NCBI RefSeq assembly: GCF_040151475.1 | Contig: NZ_JBDKWG010000132.1 | Span: forward strand, 1-64,000 | DNA: 64,000 nt | From: CAXBNB01 sp040151475 | Lineage (GTDB): Bacteria > Bacteroidota > Bacteroidia > Cytophagales > Cyclobacteriaceae | Direction: 5' to 3' | Shown here: positions 19,098 through 26,970 of the stretch, in pieces | Layout of the letters: every line of letters starts with the position of its first letter | Numbering within the stretch: position 1 is the first letter of the stretch | Position numbers and translations under genes: made by a program | Notes under the pieces: generated by a model | Seen by the model: the letters and a program-made list of their open reading frames with translations, nothing else | The model's database searches: none | Told to the model about the DNA's origin: nothing

Positions 19098-19946
19098 TTA
19101 AAGCAATTGGTTTTTTTCTGAAATAAGTTTTCCAAAACTTTCCCGACGTTTGAGTTGCTTGCGTCCCTTACTGCCTATTTTTTTTGTGGTTTGAGCCATT
19201 ATTTCTTCCAATACTACCATCATGGAAGCATTAGAGTCCCATCCCGATGGAGATCCAGTGTAAACGGGAATAACGATATCCGCATAAGCTTTGGATGGTG
19301 AACCCCACGTGTCAGTAGCCAATATTATTTTCGTTCCTTTTTCTTTCACCGCTTTACACAATTCAAAGATTGAGGTATCATATCGTCTGATGTCTGTGAT
19401 AAAAAGAAGTGTTTTTTTTCCGGCATTAATATAGATGTCTGCTAAAGCCCCTTCATAAGAGATAAATTCGTACACCTCTGGTCTAATCGTTTTAAGGTGT
19501 CGGGCAAAAAGAGTTGCTAAAGTTCCGGTAAGTCTTCCACCTATGCACCAAAGTCCTAATGTTTCATCAGCCAGAAGAGATGAAGCCTTTTCCAGAGTTT
19601 CTGGTTTTATGTTAGCAAAAGTAGCTTGTATGTTTTTGATGGTTTGTTGATAGGTATGTTCTTCCTGTGGTGCTTGTTTAGATTTACTCATTCGTGCCAA
19701 GGGACTGGCACCTTGTTCCTGAGTAAGTTCTAGTAATATATTTTTTCTGAATTCAGGAAAACCGGAATATCCCATATTCAATACCATGCGCTGTATGGTT
19801 GGTATGGATATTTCCACGTTCTCAGATATTTCTGATAGGTTACCTACAGCGGAAAATGGAAAATCGGAAAGCAGGTAGCTGGCAATTCTTTTTTCAGATT
19901 TGGTTCCTGAAACTAAGATTTTATTGATTTTTTCAAAACAGCTCAT
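19098..19946 (-). CDS. MurR/RpiR-family transcriptional regulator
   Basis: The 282-residue protein has an N-terminal RpiR helix-turn-helix (LSEISENVEISIPTIQRMV, residues about 37-55) and a C-terminal SIS (sugar isomerase) effector domain (about residues 115-245). Many SIS regulators sense phosphosugars, but others control amine or amino-acid catabolism. It diverges from the ethanolamine-type permease across 152 bases containing a perfect TTTCATGAAA palindrome, so it is the likely regulator of that permease and of the gamma-glutamyl pathway genes. The ligand is unknown. Confidence 0.9.
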   Translation of the reverse strand: MSCFEKINKILVSGTKSEKRIASYLLSDFPFSAVGNLSEISENVEISIPTIQRMVLNMGYSGFPEFRKNILLELTQEQGASPLARMSKSKQAPQEEHTYQQTIKNIQATFANIKPETLEKASSLLADETLGLWCIGGRLTGTLATLFARHLKTIRPEVYEFISYEGALADIYINAGKKTLLFITDIRRYDTSIFELCKAVKEKGTKIILATDTWGSPSKAYADIVIPVYTGSPSGWDSNASMMVVLEEIMAQTTKKIGSKGRKQLKRRESFGKLISEKNQLL

Positions 19947-19963
19947 GTAGTGGAATATTTTTA

Positions 19964-19973
19964 TTTCATGAAA
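19964..19973. promoter_or_regulatory. Palindromic operator candidate for the RpiR regulator
   Basis: TTTCATGAAA is a perfect 10-bp palindrome, with a further TATGAAA half-site a few bases on. It lies 17 bases before the rpiR start and 125 bases before the permease. RpiR operators are often AT-rich GAAA/TTTC palindromes. The region is AT-rich, so chance cannot be excluded. Confidence 0.45.
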
Positions 19974-20098
19974 TTATGAAAAAAAAATATCATTTACAAT
20001 TAAAAATGAAAAATAAATGTAATTTTATCTTTTCTCGTGAGTGAGTTTAGAAACAAATAAACAATCGGGTATTTTTATTATCAACTGAAACTTTATCT

Positions 20099-21586
20099 AT
20101 GAGCAATCAGGTGAAAGGAGTGTCCTACAAAAAAATGGACAAGTCGTATTTTGAATCACGTGAGTTAAAACGCCACGCAGGAGTTTGGTCGCTTTGGGCA
20201 TTAGGGGTAGGTGCTGTGATTTCAGGGCACTTTTCAGGTTGGAATTTGGGTTTGGCATCAGGAGGCTGGGGCGGTATGTTTATAGCCACAGTTATCATTG
20301 CGATAATGTATATAGGACTAACACAAAGTGTGGCGGAAATGTCTCCGGCACTTCCACACACAGGAGGAGCATATTCCTTTGCTCGTTCGGCTATGGGGCC
20401 CTGGGGTGGATTTTTTACTGGTTTGGTGGAGAATCTGGAATTTGTGTTGACACCTGCTGTTATTGTCTTTTTTATCAGTTCTTATATGAGTGGAATCTTC
20501 GATACCGGCCCGAATAGTTTGCCCTATTGGTGGTTCGGATTCTATACTTTTTTCACTATTCTAAACATAGCAGGTGTTGAGTTGTCTTTTCGTCTTACTG
20601 TTGTAGTGACCATTCTTGCTTTGTTATGTTTGGTCGTATTTTGGATTTCTTCAATAGGTAATATTGATTTTTTTACGAATGCACTGAATATTAAAGCAGG
20701 AGCATCAGGTAAAGCAGAGTTGTTGAATGGAGGTAATGGCGATTTTTTACCTATGGGTATTGTAGGAGCTTTGGGTGCTATGCCATTTGCAGTTTGGTTG
20801 TTTCTAGCCATAGAACAATTGCCCTTGGCAGCTGAGGAATCAGTAGATCCAAAAAAGGACATGCCTAAAGGATTGACTTATGGTATGGTTACATTGATTA
20901 TTTCTGCTTTTATGATTTTGTGGTTAAACTCTTCAATACCACTTGGGGCATTTGCTCTGTCTCAATCAGGAGAACCACTATTAGATGGGTTTAAGGAATT
21001 ATTTGGAAGTAGTATAGCCAAAGGATTGACTTTGGTGGCAGTCATTGGTCTTATTGCTTCTTTTCATACTATCATTTTTGCTTTTGGACGGCAGATATAT
21101 TCTTTGTCAAGAGCCGGGTATTTCCCGACATTTCTATCAGTAACACATAGCAAACGTAAAACGCCATACATGGCTTTAATAGCTGGTTCGGTTATTGGTT
21201 TTGGTGTTTTGATGTTGACGAGATTTTTGTCCGGAGCAGAGGAAAGTGGTGTTTTTATAGGTGGGGCACTACTCAATATGGCTGTTTTTAGTGCAATGCT
21301 ATCCTATGTATTGCAGTGCGCTTCATTCCTGCTTTTGAGGATAAAAAGACCGGATTTGGAGCGTCCCTATATTAGTCCGATGGGTAAAGGAGGTGCCTGG
21401 CTTACTATTGTTATCGCCTTGGTTACTATCTATTTCCAATTACAGGATTCATCTTACCGGGTTGCTGTTTTTAGTGCTATTGCTTATTTAATTGTTGGTT
21501 TGTTATATTTTGCAATACAAGGACGCCATCGTTTGATTCTGTCACCCGAAGAAGAGTTTGCAATGAACCAGAACTCAAACGGTTGA
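20099..21586 (+). CDS. eat: APC-family amine permease, ethanolamine-permease type
   Basis: This is a 495-residue inner-membrane protein with about 12 hydrophobic helices. The first helix region LGVGAVISGHFSGWNLGLA and the GGAYSFARSAMGPWGGFFTG segment match what I know of the ethanolamine permease (EAT) subfamily of the amino acid-polyamine-organocation superfamily. It should import a small amine. The next gene, 50 bases on, is a glutamine-synthetase-like ligase, so the imported amine is probably gamma-glutamylated at once. Ethanolamine is preferred because the pathway includes an alcohol dehydrogenase. Other amines or amino acids remain possible. Confidence 0.82.
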   Translation: MSNQVKGVSYKKMDKSYFESRELKRHAGVWSLWALGVGAVISGHFSGWNLGLASGGWGGMFIATVIIAIMYIGLTQSVAEMSPALPHTGGAYSFARSAMGPWGGFFTGLVENLEFVLTPAVIVFFISSYMSGIFDTGPNSLPYWWFGFYTFFTILNIAGVELSFRLTVVVTILALLCLVVFWISSIGNIDFFTNALNIKAGASGKAELLNGGNGDFLPMGIVGALGAMPFAVWLFLAIEQLPLAAEESVDPKKDMPKGLTYGMVTLIISAFMILWLNSSIPLGAFALSQSGEPLLDGFKELFGSSIAKGLTLVAVIGLIASFHTIIFAFGRQIYSLSRAGYFPTFLSVTHSKRKTPYMALIAGSVIGFGVLMLTRFLSGAEESGVFIGGALLNMAVFSAMLSYVLQCASFLLLRIKRPDLERPYISPMGKGGAWLTIVIALVTIYFQLQDSSYRVAVFSAIAYLIVGLLYFAIQGRHRLILSPEEEFAMNQNSNG

Positions 21587-21636
21587 CATTAAAGTGTAGT
21601 TAATAGTACCTGAAAACATTCAAAACAATAAATGCT

Positions 21637-23010
21637 ATGAAGCCCGAAAATCTCAGTGACATTCAGAGTGCAAGAAAATTTATAGAAGACAATCAGATTG
21701 AAAATATAAAACTGGCAGTAACCGATAGTGATGGGGTATTGCGAGGTAAGTATGTTCAGAAGAAAAAGTTTGAGTCAGCTTTGGAAAACGGATTCGGTTT
21801 TTGTGATGTGATATTTGGATGGGATTCGAACGATGAGCTATATGGTAAAGATTCATATACGGGTTGGAAGACTGCTTTTCCTGATGCATGGGCTCAAATT
21901 GATCCTACAAGTGCCAGAATGCTTCCGACGGAAGACAATCAATCCATTTTGTTTTTAGCTGATTTTTCTGGAGGCACGGCAGAAGGAGTTTGCCCCAGGT
22001 CAATTTTGAAAAAAGTATTGGCCAGATTGAACAAACATGGATATACTGCTACTGCTTCTTCTGAGTTTGAGTTTTTCGTGTTTGACGAAACACCTGAGAG
22101 CATCAGAGAGAAGGGGTATAAAAATCTAAAAACTATCACTCCGGGGAATTTTGGATATTCTGTCCTTAGAAATTCTACTCATGCAGATTTATACCATCAG
22201 ATTATGGAGATGGCAGAAGCTATGGATATGCCGATTGAAGGGTTGCATACTGAAACAGGCCCAGGGGTAATAGAGGCGGCACTTGAGCATTGTAATGCCC
22301 TTAAAGCCGCAGATAATGCAGTTTTATTCAAGACTTTCATTAAAGTATTGGCTCAACAAAACGACCTGATGGCAACCTTTATGGCCAAATGGTCTGCGAG
22401 TTATCCCGGACAGTCAGGCCATTTGCACATGTCACTGAAAAACAGCGATGGTTCTAGTGCATTTTATGATGAAAAAAATCCTCATAGCATGTCCGATGAA
22501 ATGCGTTGGTTTATTGGTGGTCAACAACAGTTGATGCCACAAATATTGGCAATGGTGGCATCTACTTGCAATAGCTATACACGTTTGATCCCAGGATTCT
22601 GGGCTCCAACGGTAGCGTCTTGGGGAATTGATAATCGTACTTGTGCCATTCGAGCAATTCCCGGTACTCCAAAATCTCAAAGGGTGGAATACCGGATTAG
22701 TGCGGCAGATATCAACCCATACCTTGCTCTGGCTGCTTCTTTGGGTTCGGGTTTGTGGGGTATTGAAAATAAAATAGAACCAACAGAACCCGTAGAAGGA
22801 AACGCTTACGAAAAACAATATGCAAAAGACCTTTTGTTGCCTACCACGTTGACCAATGCTGCTATGGCATTGAAGGCGTCTGATGCCGCCAGAGATTTAT
22901 TTGGAGATCAGTTCGTTGAGCATTTTGCTTATACCAGAGAGTGGGAAGACCAACAACAAAGAAAAGCCATTACAGATTGGCAATTGAATAGATATTTTGA
23001 AATTATATAA
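21637..23010 (+). CDS. Glutamine-synthetase-like gamma-glutamyl-amine ligase (predicted gamma-glutamyl-ethanolamide synthetase)
   Basis: This 457-residue protein has the glutamine-synthetase fold. It shows an N-terminal beta-grasp (LAVTDSDGVLRGKYV near residue 27), the metal motif SSEFEFFVFDE near residue 139, GLHTETGPGVIEAALEH near residue 205, the ATP-side SGHLHMS near residue 264 and NRTCAIRAIPG near residue 336. It differs from housekeeping GlnA and fits the PuuA/GlnA-like amine ligases that join glutamate to an amine using ATP. It lies between the permease and an aldehyde dehydrogenase that starts right after its stop. The expected reaction is ethanolamine plus glutamate to gamma-glutamyl-ethanolamide. 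Amine specificity is inferred from context. Confidence 0.85.
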   Translation: MKPENLSDIQSARKFIEDNQIENIKLAVTDSDGVLRGKYVQKKKFESALENGFGFCDVIFGWDSNDELYGKDSYTGWKTAFPDAWAQIDPTSARMLPTEDNQSILFLADFSGGTAEGVCPRSILKKVLARLNKHGYTATASSEFEFFVFDETPESIREKGYKNLKTITPGNFGYSVLRNSTHADLYHQIMEMAEAMDMPIEGLHTETGPGVIEAALEHCNALKAADNAVLFKTFIKVLAQQNDLMATFMAKWSASYPGQSGHLHMSLKNSDGSSAFYDEKNPHSMSDEMRWFIGGQQQLMPQILAMVASTCNSYTRLIPGFWAPTVASWGIDNRTCAIRAIPGTPKSQRVEYRISAADINPYLALAASLGSGLWGIENKIEPTEPVEGNAYEKQYAKDLLLPTTLTNAAMALKASDAARDLFGDQFVEHFAYTREWEDQQQRKAITDWQLNRYFEII

Positions 23011-24408
23011 GTGAATAACATGTCCAAAGTTCAAACCATAACACCTATCGACGGTTCTCTTTATTATTCATGTGAGGAACATGGATTAAAGGATGTCGAT
23101 AGTGCCATTGCTCTGGCCAGGCCAGCTTTCCAGGAATGGTCAAAGTTGCCATTAAAATCGAGATTGAAATACGTTTCTGATTTTGTGGATGCAATAGAAA
23201 AAGATAAACAAGAGATTGCAAATGAAATTACCTGGCAGATGGGAAGACCATTGAGTCAGTCGCCTTGGGAAATCAATGGATTTGTCGAGCGGGCAAGGTA
23301 TATGATGGGAATTGCAGAAACGGCTTTGAATCCCTACATGCCTGAAGAAAAAGATGGCTTTGAAAGATGGATCGAGCACATACCGCTTGGAGTAGTGGCT
23401 GTATTGAGTCCATGGAACTACCCTTTCCTTACATCTGTCAATGCCATAGTTCCGGCATTGGTGGCAGGAAATGCTGTCATTCTAAAACACTCATTCCAAA
23501 CTCCTTTGGTTGCAGAAAGATATCTCAAAGCAGCTAAAACAGCCGGTTTACCTGAAGGCGTATTTCAGATATTGCACCTTAATCATCATAATACCGCAGC
23601 ACTAATTGGTCATCAGCAAATTGATGGAGTCTTTTTTACAGGATCTGTAGAAGGTGGTAAAGCTGTTCAGAAGTCTTTGACAGACAAATTTATTCCATGT
23701 GGGCTGGAACTGGGAGGAAAAGACCCTGCCTATGTACGTGCGGATGCCAATTTGGACTATGCCGTCAACAACCTGGTGGATGGTTCTTTTTTCAATAGTG
23801 GCCAGTCATGTTGTGGGATTGAGAGAATCTATGTACACGATAGTCTGTTTGATAAATTTGTCGATGGATTTACTGAGTTGACTAAAAAGTATGTACTGGG
23901 AAACCCGTTGGATGCAGCTACAAATATAGGGCCTATGGTGAAAACCAGTGCAGCTGACTATGTACGCAAGCAAATAGAAGATGCTGTAAAAGGTGGTGCA
24001 AAGGCTCTGATCGATGAGTCGCTGTTCAAAGCATCAAAAAAAGGAACGGCATACCTTGCTCCTCAGGTATTGATAGATGTAAATCACAGTATGGATGTGA
24101 TGAGTGAAGAATCGTTTGGTCCGGTAGTAGGCATCATGAAGGTGAGTAATGATGAAGAAGCTATTCGTTTGATGAATGATTCCAAATATGGTTTGACGGC
24201 TTCTCTCTGGACAGAAGATGTGGAAAGTGCTCGGACAGTTGGAAAGGCTATAGAAACAGGTACACTTTTCATGAACCGATGTGACTATTTGGATCCGGCT
24301 TTGGCCTGGACTGGTGTAAAAAATACAGGAAGGGGCATTACACTTTCAGCTTTGGGCTACCAACAAGTAACCCATGCCAAATCATATCATTTAAGAACTA
24401 AAAAGTAA
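23011..24408 (+). CDS. Aldehyde dehydrogenase (predicted gamma-glutamyl-amidoacetaldehyde dehydrogenase)
   Basis: This is a 465-residue NAD(P)-dependent aldehyde dehydrogenase with PWNYPFL near residue 133, the general base in LELGGKD and catalytic Cys267 (GQSC). GTG 23011 directly follows the ligase stop codon; ATG 23020 is an alternative start three codons in. In the proposed route it oxidises the gamma-glutamylated aldehyde made by the iron alcohol dehydrogenase to the acid (gamma-glutamyl-glycine). It is shorter at the N-terminus than most family members. Its place between the ligase and the alcohol dehydrogenase is the main functional evidence. Confidence 0.85.
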   Translation: MNNMSKVQTITPIDGSLYYSCEEHGLKDVDSAIALARPAFQEWSKLPLKSRLKYVSDFVDAIEKDKQEIANEITWQMGRPLSQSPWEINGFVERARYMMGIAETALNPYMPEEKDGFERWIEHIPLGVVAVLSPWNYPFLTSVNAIVPALVAGNAVILKHSFQTPLVAERYLKAAKTAGLPEGVFQILHLNHHNTAALIGHQQIDGVFFTGSVEGGKAVQKSLTDKFIPCGLELGGKDPAYVRADANLDYAVNNLVDGSFFNSGQSCCGIERIYVHDSLFDKFVDGFTELTKKYVLGNPLDAATNIGPMVKTSAADYVRKQIEDAVKGGAKALIDESLFKASKKGTAYLAPQVLIDVNHSMDVMSEESFGPVVGIMKVSNDEEAIRLMNDSKYGLTASLWTEDVESARTVGKAIETGTLFMNRCDYLDPALAWTGVKNTGRGITLSALGYQQVTHAKSYHLRTKK

Positions 24409-24424
24409 GCAAATCGGAAACAGT

Positions 24425-24890
24425 GGACAGTAATTAGTGGTCAGGAATTTCTAAGACTAATAAAATCAGTTTATAAAATTTGAAACGTTGGCGATACAAA
24501 AATTTGAAGATATAATAGCTTGGAAAAAAGCTCAAGATTTGGCAGTTGAAGTATATGCTTTATTTAGCAAATCAAAGGATTATGGTTTTAGAGATCAAAT
24601 TTGTAGAGCTAGCGTTTCTATCTCCAATAATATAGCAGAAGGTTTTGATAGGAGCAGTCATGCTGATTTTAAACGATTTCTTTATATAGCATTGGCATCT
24701 TGCAGTGAAGTGAAATCAATGCTCTATTTAGCAGAAAGATTGGATTACGTGAACAGCGAAAAGGCAACTGTTTTAAAAGATAAGTGTACTGAGACTTCAA
24801 AAATAATTACAGGATTTATAAAAGCATTAAACTAATTACTGACAACTGATCACTAAACACTGATCACTAAAACACTGCCCCCTAATTTAA
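24425..24890. repeat. Degenerate ACTGATCACT-type repeats flanking a four-helix-bundle gene
   Basis: Upstream (24418-24455) is CAGTGGACAGTAATTAGTGG and downstream (24836-24885) are repeats of CTGATCACTAAACACTG, in roughly inverted orientation. Such degenerate flanks are common around stand-alone genes of the four-helix-bundle family and suggest the unit arrived as an insertion into the pathway operon. Confidence 0.55.
24488..24835 (+). CDS. Four-helix-bundle protein (23S rRNA intervening-sequence/S23 family)
   Basis: The 115-residue protein closely fits the four-helix-bundle family: FEDIIAWKKAQDLAVEVY near the start, FRDQICRASVSISNNIAEGF in the middle and KSMLYLAERL after it. The frame opens with TTG; no ATG lies near. 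Members occur inside 23S rRNA intervening sequences or as stand-alone genes, and a relative (Avd) acts with diversity-generating reverse transcriptases, but no reverse transcriptase is seen here. It sits between two genes of the ethanolamine pathway, flanked by degenerate repeats, and looks like a hitchhiker rather than a pathway enzyme. Confidence 0.85.
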   Translation: MAIQKFEDIIAWKKAQDLAVEVYALFSKSKDYGFRDQICRASVSISNNIAEGFDRSSHADFKRFLYIALASCSEVKSMLYLAERLDYVNSEKATVLKDKCTETSKIITGFIKALN

Positions 24891-24897
24891 TTAAAAA

Positions 24898-26070
24898 ATG
24901 AAAACACAAAGTACAAACTGGAATTTTCCTACAACCGTTTGGTTTGGTAATGGTCGAATCAATGAACTGGTTCAAGCCTGTGAAAAGTTAAATGTTAAAA
25001 ATCCACTTTTTGTCACTGACGAAGGGCTGGTTAATTTGGATATTGTTAAAATCGCTACTGAGGTATTAAAATCAGGAGAAGTCAAATTTAACATCTATAG
25101 CGATGTGCAGGGAAACCCAACCGGAAAAAACGTAACCGAGGGTGTAGAATTTTATAAAGCGCACAATCACGATAGTGTGATAGCATTTGGAGGTGGGTCT
25201 GCATTGGATGCAGCCAAGACCATAGCTTTTATGTCCGGTCAGACCCGTTCTCTTTGGGATTTTGAAGACATTGGTGATAATTGGTCACGAGCGGATGTGA
25301 ATGGTATTGCTCCAATAATTGCCATTCCAACTACATCGGGAACAGGTTCGGAAGTAGGACGTGCAGCGGTTATATTAGATGAAGAAGCTCATTCTAAAAA
25401 AATAATCTTTCATCCGGGCATGTTGCCAAACCTGATCATATCAGATCCGGAACTGACTGTTGGCTTGCCTCCTCACATTACAGCCTGGACGGGTATTGAT
25501 GCTATGGTTCATGCCTTGGAAGCATATTGTGCTCCCGTATACCATCCAATGGCTGAGGGCATAGCGATAGAGGCGATTCGTATGATTGCCAAATATTTAC
25601 CCATTGCCTTTGCTGACGGTAAAAACTTAGAAGCCAGAGGCCAAATGCTAACAGCCTCTTCTATGGGTGCTGTAGCTTTTCAAAAAGGATTGGGATCGAT
25701 ACATTCGGTTGCACACCAATTGGGTGCTCTTTACAACATTCAACATGGTCTGGCAAATTCAATTTTATTGCCTTATGGCATCAAGCAAAATGCTTCTGCC
25801 ATTGAAGAGAAAATGGTACACTTGTGTATTGTACTTGGATTGGGAAATCCCGGAACCGATACGTTTATCCAATACATACTTGATCTTAGAAAGCAATTCA
25901 ATATCCCTAATACGCTGAGTGAGGTTAATATTGATGGCAAAATGGCAGTTGAAATAGGAAAGAAAGCATTTCTAGATCCTTCTACTCCTACAAATGCAAA
26001 ACCCGTTACGGCGCAAGATTTACAGTATTTGTTTACTGCGGCTTTGGTCGGAGATTTGGGAGCATTGTAA
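24898..26070 (+). CDS. Iron-containing alcohol dehydrogenase (predicted gamma-glutamyl-ethanolamide dehydrogenase)
   Basis: This 390-residue protein has the group III Fe-ADH layout. It has an N-terminal NAD domain with FGGGSALDAAKTIAF (residues about 97-111) and IPTTSGTGSEVG near residue 143. A C-terminal metal domain follows, with ligands in DAMVHALEAY and in GLGSIHSVAHQLGALYNIQHG. In the proposed pathway it oxidises the hydroxyl of gamma-glutamyl-ethanolamide to an aldehyde. The Puu putrescine pathway uses a flavin amine oxidase (PuuB) at this point. Finding an alcohol dehydrogenase instead argues for an amino-alcohol substrate. Confidence 0.86.
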   Translation: MKTQSTNWNFPTTVWFGNGRINELVQACEKLNVKNPLFVTDEGLVNLDIVKIATEVLKSGEVKFNIYSDVQGNPTGKNVTEGVEFYKAHNHDSVIAFGGGSALDAAKTIAFMSGQTRSLWDFEDIGDNWSRADVNGIAPIIAIPTTSGTGSEVGRAAVILDEEAHSKKIIFHPGMLPNLIISDPELTVGLPPHITAWTGIDAMVHALEAYCAPVYHPMAEGIAIEAIRMIAKYLPIAFADGKNLEARGQMLTASSMGAVAFQKGLGSIHSVAHQLGALYNIQHGLANSILLPYGIKQNASAIEEKMVHLCIVLGLGNPGTDTFIQYILDLRKQFNIPNTLSEVNIDGKMAVEIGKKAFLDPSTPTNAKPVTAQDLQYLFTAALVGDLGAL

Positions 26071-26127
26071 GATACATTTTGTGCTCATTGTATTTGGATT
26101 GATGAGCCATGATCAAATTATAAAATT

Positions 26128-26925
26128 ATGCATCTACTTGTAGTAGAAGGAAATAAACGGGAATTATGGAGTAAACGAGAAGCCAGTGGGGGAGTGCCTT
26201 ACCACAAGCGTTTTGAGGTAATGCTGAAAATCCTATGCCCTGAAGCAAAAGTGGATGTGGCTTTTCCTGCGGATGAAAATGCTCTTTTGCCTTCTTTAAA
26301 GACCATAAAGGAATACGATGGAGTCTTATGGACAGGGAGTTCATTGTACGTCAATGACCCCTCGCCATCAGTCGCCCGTCAGTTGACTTTTGCGGAAGAT
26401 GTATTCAAAAGTGGCGTGCCCTTTTATGGCAGTTGTTGGGGACTTCAAATCGCAGCAGTAGTCGCTGGTGGCACAGTAGGTACTTGTGAAAAGGGTAGGG
26501 AGTTTGGTGTTACCAGCCCGATCAGCCTTACCACAGATGGTGTCAATTATGATGGTTTTAAAGGTAGGATTGGAGAATTTAATGCACTCTGTATCCATTT
26601 GGATGAAGTAATCAAACTTCCTGAGAATGCAACAATTTTGGCAAGTAATGCCCACTCCAAAGTACAAGCTTTGAAGATCAATTATAAAAATTCTGAGTTT
26701 TTTGGAGTACAATATCATCCCGAGTTTATGATCTCAGATTTGACATTTATTGCAAGGTATATGTCAAAAATACTAATTAAAGAAGGGGTGTTTGATAAGG
26801 AAGAAGCATTGGAAAATTTTGTTTTCAAACTTGAGAAACCAGGTGAACTGCCTGAGTGCGTTTCAAATTATTTAATACACACGCAAGAAGTAAAGTGCTG
26901 GCTGGATTATTGTGTGAAACGTTAA
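26128..26925 (+). CDS. Class I glutamine amidotransferase-like gamma-glutamyl hydrolase
   Basis: The 265-residue protein is a stand-alone GATase-1 domain with nucleophile Cys103 (YGSCWGLQ) and partners His197 and Glu199 (YHPEF), so the triad is complete. It has no synthase partner domain. Proteins of this type hydrolyse gamma-glutamyl amides in amine pathways. Here it would cut gamma-glutamyl-glycine to glutamate and glycine, recycling the glutamate used by the ligase. It is 57 bases after the Fe-ADH on the same strand and ends the cluster. Confidence 0.83.
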   Translation: MHLLVVEGNKRELWSKREASGGVPYHKRFEVMLKILCPEAKVDVAFPADENALLPSLKTIKEYDGVLWTGSSLYVNDPSPSVARQLTFAEDVFKSGVPFYGSCWGLQIAAVVAGGTVGTCEKGREFGVTSPISLTTDGVNYDGFKGRIGEFNALCIHLDEVIKLPENATILASNAHSKVQALKINYKNSEFFGVQYHPEFMISDLTFIARYMSKILIKEGVFDKEEALENFVFKLEKPGELPECVSNYLIHTQEVKCWLDYCVKR

Positions 26926-26970
26926 CTTGTGTGTGTTTTTTTAACCAACATAATTTAAAAACCTTTGTTC

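Noticed and set aside
24488..24835. Possible diversity-generating retroelement because of the Avd-like four-helix protein
   Set aside because: No reverse transcriptase, template repeat or variable repeat is nearby.
20099..26925. Putrescine (Puu) pathway as the role of this cluster
   Set aside because: There is no PuuB-type flavin oxidase; an iron alcohol dehydrogenase takes its place and the permease looks like the ethanolamine type. It is not fully excluded.
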